DNA of 64,000 nt, taken from NCBI RefSeq assembly GCF_963664965.1, contig NZ_OY761823.1, positions 3,118,001 to 3,182,000 of the forward strand, in the 5' to 3' direction. The notes under the pieces are model-generated. The model did no database searches. It was not told the DNA's origin and worked only from the letters and a program-made list of their open reading frames with translations. This DNA is from an uncultured Pseudodesulfovibrio sp. (GTDB lineage: Bacteria > Desulfobacterota > Desulfovibrionia > Desulfovibrionales > Desulfovibrionaceae). The position numbers were made by a program, and so were the translations under genes. Below, piece by piece: positions 9,676 to 20,384 of the stretch; the first letter of the stretch is position 1; every line of letters starts with the position of its first letter.

Positions 9676-9725
9676 AGGGAGACTGTACCAGATAACCCTT
9701 CTGGGTTATCTGGTACAGTCTCCCT
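9676..9725. repeat. Perfect 23-bp inverted repeat with TTCT loop
   Basis: Arms 9676-9698 and 9703-9725 are exactly complementary around a 4-nt loop. No T-tract follows on the + strand, so it is not an ordinary terminator. It could be an extruded hairpin, a mobile-element relic or a strong transcription block isolating the integrase from the cargo. Confidence 0.85.
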
Positions 9726-9805
9726 AGAACTTAGCCACATACCTTGTTCCATCTTTGTGCCGAAGAGGAAAGATCGAGTCTTGATTTTTTCCTATCTACG
9801 AACAT

Positions 9806-9842
9806 GAGTGTGTGCTATTTTTAAAATAGCCCTCGGACACTC
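9806..9842. repeat. Nested palindrome upstream of the glucan synthase gene
   Basis: GAGTGT (9806-9811) pairs with ACACTC (9837-9842), and inside it GCTATTTT (9814-9821) pairs with AAAATAGC (9823-9830). It lies about 200 bp upstream of the start codon; an operator or stem-loop are both possible. Confidence 0.4.
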
Positions 9843-10045
9843 TCGCCCCCCGGACGCGTTACGAGCACGACGCCCTGGTTGGTAGGAATTCCCTCCATGT
9901 CCGTACCAACTCTTCATGAAAACTGTCATCAGGCTATGGATCCGAACTCGCTGGCCCTCGTCTAACCGGCCAGCCCATTTCCTGAGTCTGCCCTATTTCA
10001 GTCTGCACGAAACCCGTCACAGTTTCGGCGACAGGAGACATTCAC

Positions 10046-13000
10046 ATGAGTCTGAACCACAATATCGTCCACGAAAATATTTCTCGCCTCTGGGCTCGCC
10101 TGCGCGGAGTAGGCGGGATACAGCAGGTTGACGAGGAACACCCCTTGCGCTCAAAGCTCTTCAGCACCGAGCAAATGGCGCAGCACGGTAAGATTCTCGC
10201 GGTTTCACACAGGCTTAAGGCAGGGCGTTCCATGGACCGCTTGCTTGCACGGCTATCCGAGAACGAGACCTTGCTGTTCGAAGTCCAAGCTCTGCTCTCG
10301 GAAGACGTGAAAAAAGGACGCCGGATTTCCCCTGCCGGAGAATGGCTACTGGACAACTTTTATGTGATCGAAGAACAAATTCGTACCGCCCGCCTTCACC
10401 TTCCAAAGAAATACAGCCGTGAATTGCCATGCCTAGAAAACGGTCTCTCGGTCGGGCTCCCAAGGGTATATGACCTGGTCCTAGAAAGCATTTCGCACAG
10501 TGACGGGCAAGCGGGGCCGGAGAGCCTGCATAGCATCGTGACCGCCTATCAGTCCGCAACCCCTTTGAACTTGGGCGAACTCTGGGCCATCCCTATCATG
10601 ATGCGTCTGGCACTTATTGAAAATTTGCGTCGGGTCACCTCCCGCATCGCCAGCAATAGGATTGACCGCAACCGCGCTGAAACCTGGGCCGACGAGATGA
10701 TCAAGGTTGCCGTCAAACAGCCGCAAAATCTAATCCTGACCATTGCCGATATGGCTCGTTCCAACCCGCCCATGGTAAGTTCCTTCGTGGCGGAACTATC
10801 TCGCCGCCTGCACGGCAAAGGGCTAGCCTTGAGCTTGCCACTAACCTGGGTCGAGCAACAGTTATCCGAAACGGGATTGACCATCGAACAGTTGGTTCAT
10901 TCAGAGACACAGCAACAATCCACTGACCAGGCTTCCATAAGTAACAGCATCGGCAGTCTGCGGACCCTCGGCGAAATAGACTGGGGCAGGTTCGTCGAAT
11001 CCACAAGCCTTGTCGAGAGTACCCTGAGAACGGACCCTGCCAACGTTTATATCAACATGGATTTCGCCACACGTGACCGATATCGCCACGTAGTAGAGAA
11101 GGAGGCCAAGAACAGCCCTCTTTCCGAAGCTGAAGTTGCGCGCAAGGTCATCGAACTAGCCCAGAAAGGTGCAACAATAAATGGCAACAATGCTCTCACG
11201 GCCCATGTCGGCTTCTACCTCATTGACAAGGGATTGGCCCAACTCAAGGGATCGGCGCAGGTACGCGACTCTTCAGTCGAGTCCATGTGCGCGCTGCTCA
11301 AACGATTTCCGCTGCTGCTCTATGGTGGCGGCATCCTGCTCTTGACGATACTTTTTGCCGGAAGTTTAACGGCCAAGGCGCACGCCGACGGGCTGCACGG
11401 ATGGGGTATAGCGCTGGTGTGCCTGCTCTTGCTCGTATGCTCCAGCCACCTGGCGGTGGCCCTGATAAATTGGCTTGCAAATATGATGACCACGCCCCAT
11501 CCCTTGCCGCGCCTAGATTTTTCCAAGGGCATCCCAAGAGGTCAACGTACCCTGGTAGTGGTCCCAACCATGCTCACCAGCGCCCCGAACATCGAAGACC
11601 TAGCTACGGCACTTGAGGTCCGTTTTCTCGGTAACCGGGACAAACACTTACACTTTGGACTGCTCACTGATTTCCGTGATGCGGCAGAGGAAACACTGGC
11701 CAATGATGTTCCCCTGCTCCACATGGCGCAACAATGTATAGAGAGACTGAACAAACAATACCCAAGCATGAGGGGGGACATTTTCTATCTGTTCCACCGG
11801 CCGCGACGCTTCAATCCCCAGGAGCAACTTTGGATGGGGTATGAACGCAAGCGCGGCAAGCTGGCGGATTTGAACGGCCTACTGCGTCGAGGCGATTCTT
11901 CTCCCTTTGCCTTGATTGTCGGCGACGAAAGTATCTTGCGGGAGGTGGAATATGTCATCACACTGGATACCGACACACAGCTAGTCCGCGACTGCGCTCG
12001 ACAACTTGTGGGCTCCATGGCGCACCCATTGAACCGTCCGCGCTTCGACGCTGGCGGTCAGCGTGTGGTCAGCGGCTACGGCATTCTCCAGCCACGGGTG
12101 GAAGCCAGCCTGCCCGGCACTAACAGGTCACGGTATGCGCGAATGTGTGCCAGTGAGATAGGCATAGACCCTTACACTCGCGCAGTCTCCGACGTGTACC
12201 AGGACCTGTTCGGCGAAGGTTCGTTCATCGGCAAAGGGATTTACGATGTCGACGCTTTTGAACGCACTCTTGGTGGATGTTTTCCGGAGAACCGCATTCT
12301 GAGCCACGACCTCCTTGAAGGTTGCTACGTCCGGTCGGGACTTTTGAACGACGTTCAGCTGTACGAGGAGTACCCTTCAAGCTACGGCGAGGATGTGAAG
12401 CGCAGAAGACGCTGGATTCGCGGCGATTGGCAGATATCTCGCTGGCTGTTGCCTGGCGTTCCTGGTGCTGACTCTTGCTCACGAAAAAACCCGCTGTCGT
12501 CCCTGTCGCGCTGGAAGATCTTGGACAACTTGCGACGCAGCCTGACTGCGGCTGCACTGACTCTGCTTCTGTTGGTCGGATGGAATGTTCTGGCTTCGGC
12601 TTGGTTCTGGACCTTAGCCGTCAGTGGCATAATTTTGCTGCCATCTCTCATCGCAGCGACGCTAAACACACTGCAGAAGCCTGCAGACCTCCCCATGGGC
12701 CAGCACATAGCTACGACCATGAACCTGCTCACCAAACATTTCGCTCAGGAAATTTTTGCCCTGGCCTGTCTACCCTATGAGGCATTTTACAGCCTAAGTG
12801 CATTAACGAGAACGACTTGGCGAATGCTCGTCACGCATAAAAGGCTCTTGGAGTGGGAAGCTTCGAACGGAGAAAGAAGCAAAGAGTCCATGGATCTCAC
12901 TAGCTCGTACCGAACCATGTGGATCGGGCCGTTTCTTGCCATAGCTTCAGTCCTTGCCCTGATCATGACCAGCCCGTCCGTACTCCTCGCAGCTGGGCCG

Positions 13001-16000
13001 ATACTGATTCTATGGTTCATCTCCCCGGCCCTGGCCTGGTGGCTCAGTCTACCGATCTCCCACAGCCAAGAACGGCTTTCTGAAGACCAGACCTTTTTCC
13101 TGCGCAGGCTGGCCCGCAAGACATGGTGCTTCTTTGAGACATTCGTAGGCCCGGAAGACAACTTCCTGCCTCCGGACAACTATCAGGAACAACCCGTGGG
13201 CACCATCGCACACCGCACCTCGCCCACGAATATGGGGTTGGCCCTCCTGGCGAACCTTTCCGCGTATGACTTCGGCTTCATCTCCTCCGGTCGCCTAATT
13301 GAGCGTACCATACAGGCTCTTGAAACCATGGACCGTATGGAACGGTACGAGGGGCATTTCTTCAACTGGTACGATACCCGTACATTGCAGCCACTCTCAC
13401 CACGCTATATTTCCTCTGTTGACTCCGGTAATCTGGCAGGGCATCTCCTGACACTTCGTGCAGGTCTGCTCTCCCTGACCAAAGCCCCCCTCATCAGTCC
13501 GAGACTATTCGAAAGCCTGAACGACATCCTGATGATCGCCTTGGCAGACCTACCTGAAGACTTACAGCCCTCTCCACCAGCCCAGTTGGTAGCTCTATGC
13601 CAGAACATGACTTCGATTGCGCTCGCTCCGCCCATTACCTTGGGTGGCACACGACTGTGCCTGAAACAGTTGATTGCGTCCGTGGCGGATTTTCCCGCCA
13701 GCCAGGATTTTCAGTCTGCCGCCCCTGACAGTTCACTTCATTGGTGTATCCAGGCCTTTGCCGAGCAATGTCGGGACGCACTTGACGAACTTGACCTACT
13801 GACCCCATGGACGGCGTCTTCCCAGGAATTTATCGGAGATCTGGCCTTCATGAACGAAATGCCAACGTTAGATGGTCTGGCCGCGATGGAGGCCAGAGTC
13901 GGAAGCATCGCAACAGTGGCGCAAGATGCCAAGTTGATGGACATGGTCAGATCTGCGAGTCGGCAAGCCAAGTCTAGAAGGGCAACTCTGAGCGCATTCG
14001 CTCAACTCTGCGAAACCCTATCCCAGATGGAATACGGATTCCTTTATGACAGAGATCGGCACCTGCTGGCCATCGGCTACAATGTGGACACGCTCCGTAG
14101 AGACCAGAGCTACTACGACCTCCTGGCCTCAGAGGCAAGGTTGGCCACCTTCGTGGGTATCGCCCTGGGCCAACTGCCGCAGGAGAGTTGGTTCTCCTTT
14201 GGACGATTGCTCACCTCCGCCGGAGGAAAACCGATTTTGCTTTCATGGAGCGGATCCATGTTCGAATACCTGATGCCCAACTTGGTCATGCCCGGTTATG
14301 CGCACACTTTGCTTGATCAGACCTGCAAGGCAGCCGTGGCCCGGCAGATCGACTACGGCAGGAAAAAAAATGTACCCTGGGGAATTTCGGAATGCGGGTA
14401 CAACGCCATCGACGCACACCAGAACTACCAATACCGCGCATTCGGAGTGCCCGGTCTAGGACTCAAGCGCGGCTTGGGTGACGACCTGGTCATCGCGCCC
14501 TATGCCTCGGCTCTAGCGCTCATGGTGGCCCCGATGGAGGCGTGCCGGAACCTTGAAAGATTAGCCAACGAAGGTCTTGAGGCCCGCTACGGCCTATACG
14601 AAGCCATAGACTACACCTCGTCGCGCCTGCCGCGCGGGCAGACAAACGCCATGGTGCGGTCTTTTATGGCCCACCACCAGGGTATGAGTTTGCTGTCTTT
14701 GGCAGGGGCATTGCTTGATCGACCGATGCAGCGCCGCTTCGAATCCGACGTCCGATTCCTGTCCACGCTTCCTCTACTCCAGGAGCGAATTCCCCAATCA
14801 GCGGTATTGCATGCCCATACCACGGAACTGGCCGACCTTCACTTAGGCGCCAGTGCTACGGACACGTCCATGCGTCTTTACGACACTCCCGACACACCAA
14901 GTCCGGAGGTGCAGTTGTTCTCCAACGGCCGCTACCATGTCATGGTCACCAATGCCGGAGGTGGTTACAGTCGCTGGGAGGGCCTCGCCGTGACCCGCTG
15001 GCGCGAGGACCCCACCTGCGATAACTGGGGTACATTCTGCTACCTGCGCGATGTGAACAGTCGTGAGTATTGGTCTACCACCCATCAGCCGACGCTCAAG
15101 CACTCAAAGCATTTCGAGGCAATTTTCTCGGAAAGCAAAGCTGAATTTCAATGCCGTGAGCAGGACTATGACGCGCATACCGAAATCGCCGTTTCGCCTG
15201 AGGACGACATCGAATTGCGTCGTCTACGCATCACCAACCGCGCACGCACGCGTCGTGACATAGATGTGACCAGCTATGCAGAAGTGGCCTTAGCACCGCA
15301 GGCGGCAGACGCGCTGCACCCGGCCTTCAGCAATCTTTTCGTGCAGACCGAGATCATCCGAAAACACCGCGCCATACTCTGCACTCGCAGGCCCCGCTCC
15401 CAGGGCGAAGAACCGCCCTTTATGCTGCACATGATGGCTGTTCGCAGCCCCTGGATCAAGGATGTCTCTTATGAGACCGACCGCATGCGCTTCATCGGCC
15501 GCGGCAATACAACTGCCGCTCCTTTGGCATTGCATGCGGACGATGCCGAGTATTCCGACTTGCTTTCGGACAGCGAAGGATCGGTGCTCGACCCCATTGC
15601 CGCCATTCGCCAGAGGATAACTCTTGAGCCGGGCGAGTTTGTGGTCATCGATATGATTTCCGGCATTTCAAAAACCCGCGAAGCGACCCTTGGCCTGATG
15701 GAGAAATACCAGGACAGACATATGGTAGATCGCGTTTTCGACCTGGCCTGGACCCACGACCAGATACAGCTGCGCCAATTGAACGCCACTGAGACCGAGG
15801 CGCAGATCTACGGAAGGCTGGCCGGTTCGATCCTGTACACCAATGCCGCACTACGGGCCGAGGCGAGTGTGCTCATCAAGAACCATCGGGGCCAATCCGG
15901 ACTCTGGGGCTATTCTATTTCTGGAGATTTGCCGATCGTACTGTTGCAAATTGAGAATGTGGAGAACATCGATTTGGTACGCCAAATGGTGCAAGCCCAC

Positions 16001-18766
16001 GCGTATTGGCGGCTCAAGGGACTACCCGTTGATTTGGTGATCTGGAACGAAGACCACTCCGGATACAGGCAAACCCTTCACGACCAAATTATAGAGCTCA
16101 TTGCCGCAGGCACCACGGCCAACCGAATCGACCGGCCCGGTGGAATCTTCGTCCGCGCCGGGGACCGCATAGCCCAAGAGGACCGCATTCTATTCCAGGC
16201 CGTGGCCCGAGCCGTCATCACTGACACCCGAGGAACATTGGCGGAACAGATTAGCGGCCGGAGCCTGGCGAAAACCACTACACCCCAACTCGACCCGACA
16301 TGGCCCTTAAGTTCCTCTCTTCCGGCTGTGGCCCCGTTGCCGCGTCAGGATCTGAGTTTTTCCAACGGCGTGGGCGGCTTCACCCCAGACGGTCGTGAGT
16401 ATGTTATCACGACGGCCCACGGACAACTAACACCCACCCCCTGGATCAACGTACTGGCTAACCCGAACTTCGGCAGCGTCATCTCCGAGAGCGGCATGGC
16501 CTGCACCTGGAGTGAAAACGCCCATGAATTTCGCCTGACCCCCTGGGGCAACGATCCGGTCAGCGATTCGCGAGGCGAAGCCTTCTACATCCGTGACGAA
16601 GAAAACGGCCAATTCTGGTCGCCCGCGCCTTTGCCCTGTCGCGGGACCACGCCTTACGTCACCCGCCACGGCTTCGGCTACAGCGTCTTCGAACACGTCG
16701 AGCACGGCATTGCCACCGAACTCTGGACATACGTAGCGCTCGACGATGCCATTAAATTCACGGTGCTCAAAGTGCGCAATGAGTCGGATCGATCCCGCAA
16801 GCTTTCGGCTACTGGCTATGTCGAATGGGTGTTGGGTGATCTCCGCAGTAAAACCGCCGAACATGTGGTCACCGAGATCGGCCTGAACAGCGGTGCACTC
16901 TTTGCCCGCAACCCTTACAATACTGAGTTCAATGGCCGTACGACCTTCTTCGATGTTGACGAAACTACACGCACTGTGAGCTGCGACCGGTTGGAATTTT
17001 TGGGCCGCAGCGGTACGCTCAATGCACCATTCGCCATGACCCGTACCCACCTTTCTGGCAAGGTAGGGGCCGCCCTTGACCCCTGTGCAGCCATTCAGGT
17101 GAACTTTGATCTGGAAGCCGGGCAAGAACGTGAAATAATCTTCCGACTCGGCGTGGGACGCGACGCTGCGGACGCTAGGCGTCTGGTTCAGCATTTCCGT
17201 GGACCAACCGCCGCACGCATGGCTCTGGACGAAGTCAGGCAGCACTGGACGCACACCTTGGGGGCAGTGACAGTGGAAACCCCGGACAAGGCTCTCAATC
17301 TCCTGGCCAACGGGTGGATTATCTATCAAACCCTGACCTGCCGCCTCTGGGCACGGTGCGCCACGTATCAATCCGGCGGTGCGTTCGGCTTCCGTGACCA
17401 GTTGCAAGACGTAATGGCCCTTATCCACGCCCGACCAGAGTTGGTGCGCGAACATCTGTTACTCTGTGCAGGCCGACAGTTCGAGGAAGGCGACGTACAG
17501 CATTGGTGGCACCCTCCAACAGACCGAGGAGTGCGAACCAACTGTTCTGACGACTACCTGTGGCTGCCACTTGCCGTGTCTCGCTATGTTCGTTCCACCG
17601 GAGACACAGGTGTGCTGGATGAACCCGTGGGATTTCTGCAGGGCCGGGCGTTGAAGGAAGGTGAGGACTCCTACTATGACATGCCCGAAGACTCCGGAAA
17701 GATGGCAAGTTTGTACGAGCACTGCACCCGAGCCATCGAACACGGCCTCCGTTATGGAGGACACGGGCTGCCACTCATGGGTTCCGGAGACTGGAACGAT
17801 GGCATGGACCTTGTGGGTCGACATGGTAAGGGCGAGAGCGTGTGGCTGGGGTTCTTTCTCTTCGACGTGCTCATGAGTTTTATCCCGGTTGCCAGCGCTC
17901 ATGGCGAGGTGGCCTTTGCCGAACGCTGCGACAACGAAGCGGCGGAACTGCGCCGCAACATCGAGGCCAACGGTTGGGATGGAGAGTGGTACCGCCGCGC
18001 TTATTTCGACGACGGAACGCCACTCGGATCCTCGACAAACATAGAGTGCCAAATCGATTCCATTGCTCAAAGCTGGTCCGTGCTTTCCGAAGCTGGGGAA
18101 CCGGAACACTCGCGTCGAGCCATGGAGGCGGTGGACAAGCGTCTGGTACGCCGTGAGCATGGGTTGGTACAATTGCTGGACCCACCTTTCGACAGTTCCC
18201 CGTTGGAGCCCGGCTACATCAAGGGCTATGTCCCGGGGGTGCGGGAAAACGGAGGCCAGTATACGCATGCGGCTATCTGGGCGGCTATGGCCTATGCAAA
18301 GCTGGGCGACAACCAACGCGCCTGGGAGCTCTTTGACATCATCAACCCCATAAACCATTCGCTCACGGCCGAACAATCCGCCATTTACAAAGTTGAGCCC
18401 TACGTCATGGCTGCTGACGTCTATGGAGTTAGGCCTCATACCGGCCGCGGTGGTTGGACTTGGTACACGGGCTCTGCAGCCTGGATGTACCGGCTGATGC
18501 TGGAGTCGCTCCTTGGTCTCAGACTTGAGGTGGACCGGCTGCATGTTGAACCCTGCCTGCCGCCGGCGTGGAAGGGATTCACCATGCACTACCGATACCG
18601 AGAGACGGTATACCACATCGCGGTCGTGCAGATTCCGAGAGAAAGCGGAAAGATGCGCGTGAGCCTGGATCAGGTACTGCAGCACAACGGCTACATTCCC
18701 CTGACCAATGACCACAAAGAGCATTGGGCCGAGGTTCAGGTTCCTCAATCAAGTAAGAATGATTGA
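10046..18766 (+). CDS. ndvB: Cyclic beta-glucan synthase (GT84 / glycoamylase-like / GH94), NdvB/ChvB-type
   Basis: 2906 aa, close to the ~2800 aa of Rhizobium/Brucella/Agrobacterium enzymes. These inner-membrane proteins use UDP-glucose to build a protein-linked linear beta-glucan, cyclise it and trim it, giving periplasmic cyclic glucans for osmotic adaptation and envelope integrity. Visible order: N-terminal helical region; two membrane helices (about 420-475); glycosyltransferase domain with DTDTQ near 640 and RRRRWIRGDWQ near 785; further membrane helices (about 820-1000); glycoamylase-like region (about 1040-1500); two GH94-type beta-sandwich regions; and a C-terminal GH94 phosphorylase-like domain with GSGDWNDGMD near 2578. 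AGGAGA precedes the ATG at good distance. The frame is intact throughout. Being inside a mobile island is unusual for this gene. Confidence 0.93.
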   Translation: MSLNHNIVHENISRLWARLRGVGGIQQVDEEHPLRSKLFSTEQMAQHGKILAVSHRLKAGRSMDRLLARLSENETLLFEVQALLSEDVKKGRRISPAGEWLLDNFYVIEEQIRTARLHLPKKYSRELPCLENGLSVGLPRVYDLVLESISHSDGQAGPESLHSIVTAYQSATPLNLGELWAIPIMMRLALIENLRRVTSRIASNRIDRNRAETWADEMIKVAVKQPQNLILTIADMARSNPPMVSSFVAELSRRLHGKGLALSLPLTWVEQQLSETGLTIEQLVHSETQQQSTDQASISNSIGSLRTLGEIDWGRFVESTSLVESTLRTDPANVYINMDFATRDRYRHVVEKEAKNSPLSEAEVARKVIELAQKGATINGNNALTAHVGFYLIDKGLAQLKGSAQVRDSSVESMCALLKRFPLLLYGGGILLLTILFAGSLTAKAHADGLHGWGIALVCLLLLVCSSHLAVALINWLANMMTTPHPLPRLDFSKGIPRGQRTLVVVPTMLTSAPNIEDLATALEVRFLGNRDKHLHFGLLTDFRDAAEETLANDVPLLHMAQQCIERLNKQYPSMRGDIFYLFHRPRRFNPQEQLWMGYERKRGKLADLNGLLRRGDSSPFALIVGDESILREVEYVITLDTDTQLVRDCARQLVGSMAHPLNRPRFDAGGQRVVSGYGILQPRVEASLPGTNRSRYARMCASEIGIDPYTRAVSDVYQDLFGEGSFIGKGIYDVDAFERTLGGCFPENRILSHDLLEGCYVRSGLLNDVQLYEEYPSSYGEDVKRRRRWIRGDWQISRWLLPGVPGADSCSRKNPLSSLSRWKILDNLRRSLTAAALTLLLLVGWNVLASAWFWTLAVSGIILLPSLIAATLNTLQKPADLPMGQHIATTMNLLTKHFAQEIFALACLPYEAFYSLSALTRTTWRMLVTHKRLLEWEASNGERSKESMDLTSSYRTMWIGPFLAIASVLALIMTSPSVLLAAGPILILWFISPALAWWLSLPISHSQERLSEDQTFFLRRLARKTWCFFETFVGPEDNFLPPDNYQEQPVGTIAHRTSPTNMGLALLANLSAYDFGFISSGRLIERTIQALETMDRMERYEGHFFNWYDTRTLQPLSPRYISSVDSGNLAGHLLTLRAGLLSLTKAPLISPRLFESLNDILMIALADLPEDLQPSPPAQLVALCQNMTSIALAPPITLGGTRLCLKQLIASVADFPASQDFQSAAPDSSLHWCIQAFAEQCRDALDELDLLTPWTASSQEFIGDLAFMNEMPTLDGLAAMEARVGSIATVAQDAKLMDMVRSASRQAKSRRATLSAFAQLCETLSQMEYGFLYDRDRHLLAIGYNVDTLRRDQSYYDLLASEARLATFVGIALGQLPQESWFSFGRLLTSAGGKPILLSWSGSMFEYLMPNLVMPGYAHTLLDQTCKAAVARQIDYGRKKNVPWGISECGYNAIDAHQNYQYRAFGVPGLGLKRGLGDDLVIAPYASALALMVAPMEACRNLERLANEGLEARYGLYEAIDYTSSRLPRGQTNAMVRSFMAHHQGMSLLSLAGALLDRPMQRRFESDVRFLSTLPLLQERIPQSAVLHAHTTELADLHLGASATDTSMRLYDTPDTPSPEVQLFSNGRYHVMVTNAGGGYSRWEGLAVTRWREDPTCDNWGTFCYLRDVNSREYWSTTHQPTLKHSKHFEAIFSESKAEFQCREQDYDAHTEIAVSPEDDIELRRLRITNRARTRRDIDVTSYAEVALAPQAADALHPAFSNLFVQTEIIRKHRAILCTRRPRSQGEEPPFMLHMMAVRSPWIKDVSYETDRMRFIGRGNTTAAPLALHADDAEYSDLLSDSEGSVLDPIAAIRQRITLEPGEFVVIDMISGISKTREATLGLMEKYQDRHMVDRVFDLAWTHDQIQLRQLNATETEAQIYGRLAGSILYTNAALRAEASVLIKNHRGQSGLWGYSISGDLPIVLLQIENVENIDLVRQMVQAHAYWRLKGLPVDLVIWNEDHSGYRQTLHDQIIELIAAGTTANRIDRPGGIFVRAGDRIAQEDRILFQAVARAVITDTRGTLAEQISGRSLAKTTTPQLDPTWPLSSSLPAVAPLPRQDLSFSNGVGGFTPDGREYVITTAHGQLTPTPWINVLANPNFGSVISESGMACTWSENAHEFRLTPWGNDPVSDSRGEAFYIRDEENGQFWSPAPLPCRGTTPYVTRHGFGYSVFEHVEHGIATELWTYVALDDAIKFTVLKVRNESDRSRKLSATGYVEWVLGDLRSKTAEHVVTEIGLNSGALFARNPYNTEFNGRTTFFDVDETTRTVSCDRLEFLGRSGTLNAPFAMTRTHLSGKVGAALDPCAAIQVNFDLEAGQEREIIFRLGVGRDAADARRLVQHFRGPTAARMALDEVRQHWTHTLGAVTVETPDKALNLLANGWIIYQTLTCRLWARCATYQSGGAFGFRDQLQDVMALIHARPELVREHLLLCAGRQFEEGDVQHWWHPPTDRGVRTNCSDDYLWLPLAVSRYVRSTGDTGVLDEPVGFLQGRALKEGEDSYYDMPEDSGKMASLYEHCTRAIEHGLRYGGHGLPLMGSGDWNDGMDLVGRHGKGESVWLGFFLFDVLMSFIPVASAHGEVAFAERCDNEAAELRRNIEANGWDGEWYRRAYFDDGTPLGSSTNIECQIDSIAQSWSVLSEAGEPEHSRRAMEAVDKRLVRREHGLVQLLDPPFDSSPLEPGYIKGYVPGVRENGGQYTHAAIWAAMAYAKLGDNQRAWELFDIINPINHSLTAEQSAIYKVEPYVMAADVYGVRPHTGRGGWTWYTGSAAWMYRLMLESLLGLRLEVDRLHVEPCLPPAWKGFTMHYRYRETVYHIAVVQIPRESGKMRVSLDQVLQHNGYIPLTNDHKEHWAEVQVPQSSKND

Positions 18767-18974
18767 GGCCTGAAAAGATAGCAGACTGAGACAAGCGAAA
18801 GCTTATACCGATCCATATCAACAGAGGCTGCATGTTCATTTCATATCATCTTTTATACTGAAACACTGTGTATCCAGATACTCTTTCGCTTCATCTGGAG
18901 ATGTCGTTGTGCATGGCACGTATTGCCTTTGCAATAGGAGATAGGAGAAAACCCTGACGTTGAAAAAACCTTCA

Positions 18975-20039
18975 TCATTCTGGCCTTGCTGGTATTCCCG
19001 ATTCCATTGCAATACGTCGCCTCGGCAAACTGTCGGGATAGTTCTCCTGCATATACTGAACAAGTCCTTCCCGGACTTTGCAACGCAGGTCCCAGGCTGA
19101 AGATGCATCCGGCGAACTCATTATTGCACGCAAAGTAATGGTTTCAGGACCTGCATCAGTTATCTGCAGAACGCAGGTCTTCCCATCCCAAAGCGGTTGA
19201 AACTGTTTGCATAGGCGATTGAGCTCCTCACGCAAAAGACCGACTGGAACCGTGTAGTCTGCATGGATAAACACAGAACCGATGATATCGGCACTTTTCT
19301 TGGTCCAATTCTGAAAAGGCGTTTCCAGAAAGTATGTCACCGGCACAACAATGCGTCTTAAATCCCATGTTTTTACAACTACATAAGTTAATTTTATCTC
19401 TTCGATACGACCCCACTCGCCTTCAACAATAACGACATCGTCCAGATTGATTGGATGGGAAAGTGCAATTTGTATCCCAGCAATCATGGCACCAAATGTT
19501 TTTTGGGCAGAAAACCCCAACACAATACTGACGACTCCAGCTGAGGCAAACAATGCCCCTCCAAACATCCTGAAACGTTCAAAAAGCATCAGTATCCCTG
19601 CCAAGGTCAAAAACCAGATAAGAACCACTAGTATTCTCTGTAGCACCTTGACCTTGGTATGCGCCTGTCGTGCTGAAAAATTATCCTTCTCAGTGATATC
19701 ATATTGGCATTGAATCAGATCAGACAGGACATAAACACCCATTGTCCCCGCCCATCCTGTCAGAATAATCAGAAAAACATCCAACGCTGTGGTGACCGCC
19801 TTATCTGTCTGACCATTGAATCCCGCGAGGGGAACAAGCACAACAGCACTCAACACTGCAACCGTGAATGGAAGCAGTGTCCGACTCCGTTTTTTTACAG
19901 AGCAAAGAAGTGATTCTCTTAAACTGACACTTGAAGAATTCGGTTTGATGAATGAAATACTTGCCCAAACACACCCAGCCAATATGGCAACCACCAATCC
20001 AATTCGCGCCAGCCATGTAATTGCGATAACAGTTTCCAT
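18975..20039 (-). CDS. MscS-family mechanosensitive ion channel
   Basis: 354 aa. Five membrane segments are predicted: about 8-28, 55-73, 85-108, 132-152 and the pore helix 158-182. The pore/beta-domain signature GALFASAGVVSIVLGFSAQKTFGAM leads into the MscS beta-domain (HPINLDDVVIVEGEWGRIEEI). The C-terminal domain is short. MscS channels open under membrane tension and release solutes on hypo-osmotic shock. It converges with the glucan synthase gene (208 bp between the stops) and diverges from the LapA-like gene, so all three may serve osmotic and envelope homeostasis. The family is certain; ion preference and gating threshold are not readable here. Confidence 0.9.
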   Translation of the reverse strand: METVIAITWLARIGLVVAILAGCVWASISFIKPNSSSVSLRESLLCSVKKRSRTLLPFTVAVLSAVVLVPLAGFNGQTDKAVTTALDVFLIILTGWAGTMGVYVLSDLIQCQYDITEKDNFSARQAHTKVKVLQRILVVLIWFLTLAGILMLFERFRMFGGALFASAGVVSIVLGFSAQKTFGAMIAGIQIALSHPINLDDVVIVEGEWGRIEEIKLTYVVVKTWDLRRIVVPVTYFLETPFQNWTKKSADIIGSVFIHADYTVPVGLLREELNRLCKQFQPLWDGKTCVLQITDAGPETITLRAIMSSPDASSAWDLRCKVREGLVQYMQENYPDSLPRRRIAMESGIPARPE

Positions 20040-20135
20040 ACGTTTCTCCCTACAGCCGTTATACTAATAATGTGATACTGATTACCATAGTAATACTTTC
20101 CTACGTAACTGCATTGTTAATAATGAGGAGTTTAC

Positions 20136-20384
20136 ATGCAGACATCCAATTCAAAGCTGAGCATTCGGGTAAAAGCCAAGTTGTTTGGCACGTTGTTACT
20201 ATTGCTAGGCTTTCTACTCTTTCTTTTTCAAAACATTGAACACGTCGAGGTATCCTTCCTTTTTTGGACAATCTCAACTCCACGGGCATTGTTGCTGTTG
20301 GCAACGTTGAGCATCGGCGGCATCGTGGGGTATCTGCTGGCACAAGCTAAATATACCCATCGCCCCAGCAACAACTCGCTTTAA
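20136..20384 (+). CDS. LapA-like small membrane protein (DUF1049)
   Basis: 82 aa with two hydrophobic helices (about 15-32 and 48-70) separated by a short stretch containing FQNIEHVEVSFLFW, the hallmark of the LapA/DUF1049 family (N, V-x-F pattern). GAGGAG lies 7 nt before the ATG. In Escherichia coli LapA works with LapB in envelope/lipopolysaccharide assembly control, but many homologues occur without LapB and have no known role. Here it sits in the stress-type part of the island, divergent from the MscS gene, with a 96-bp shared upstream region. Confidence 0.8.
   Translation: MQTSNSKLSIRVKAKLFGTLLLLLGFLLFLFQNIEHVEVSFLFWTISTPRALLLLATLSIGGIVGYLLAQAKYTHRPSNNSL

Larger units (their letters stand above)
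9400..10045. other. 646-bp non-coding region between int and the glucan synthase gene
   Basis: No convincing gene. It contains a 10-bp inverted repeat (9465-9474/9482-9491), two close copies of an AGCGGACA-like word near 9616 and 9627 that might be recombinase arm sites, a perfect 23-bp inverted repeat (separate entry) and a nested palindrome at 9806-9842. The promoter of the following gene is presumably near its right end. Confidence 0.5.

Noticed and set aside
16427-18748. Long minus-strand open frames (342 and 429 codons) opposite the glucan synthase gene
   Set aside because: Antisense shadows of a clearly conserved + strand gene; compositions are atypical and no ribosome-binding sites are seen.
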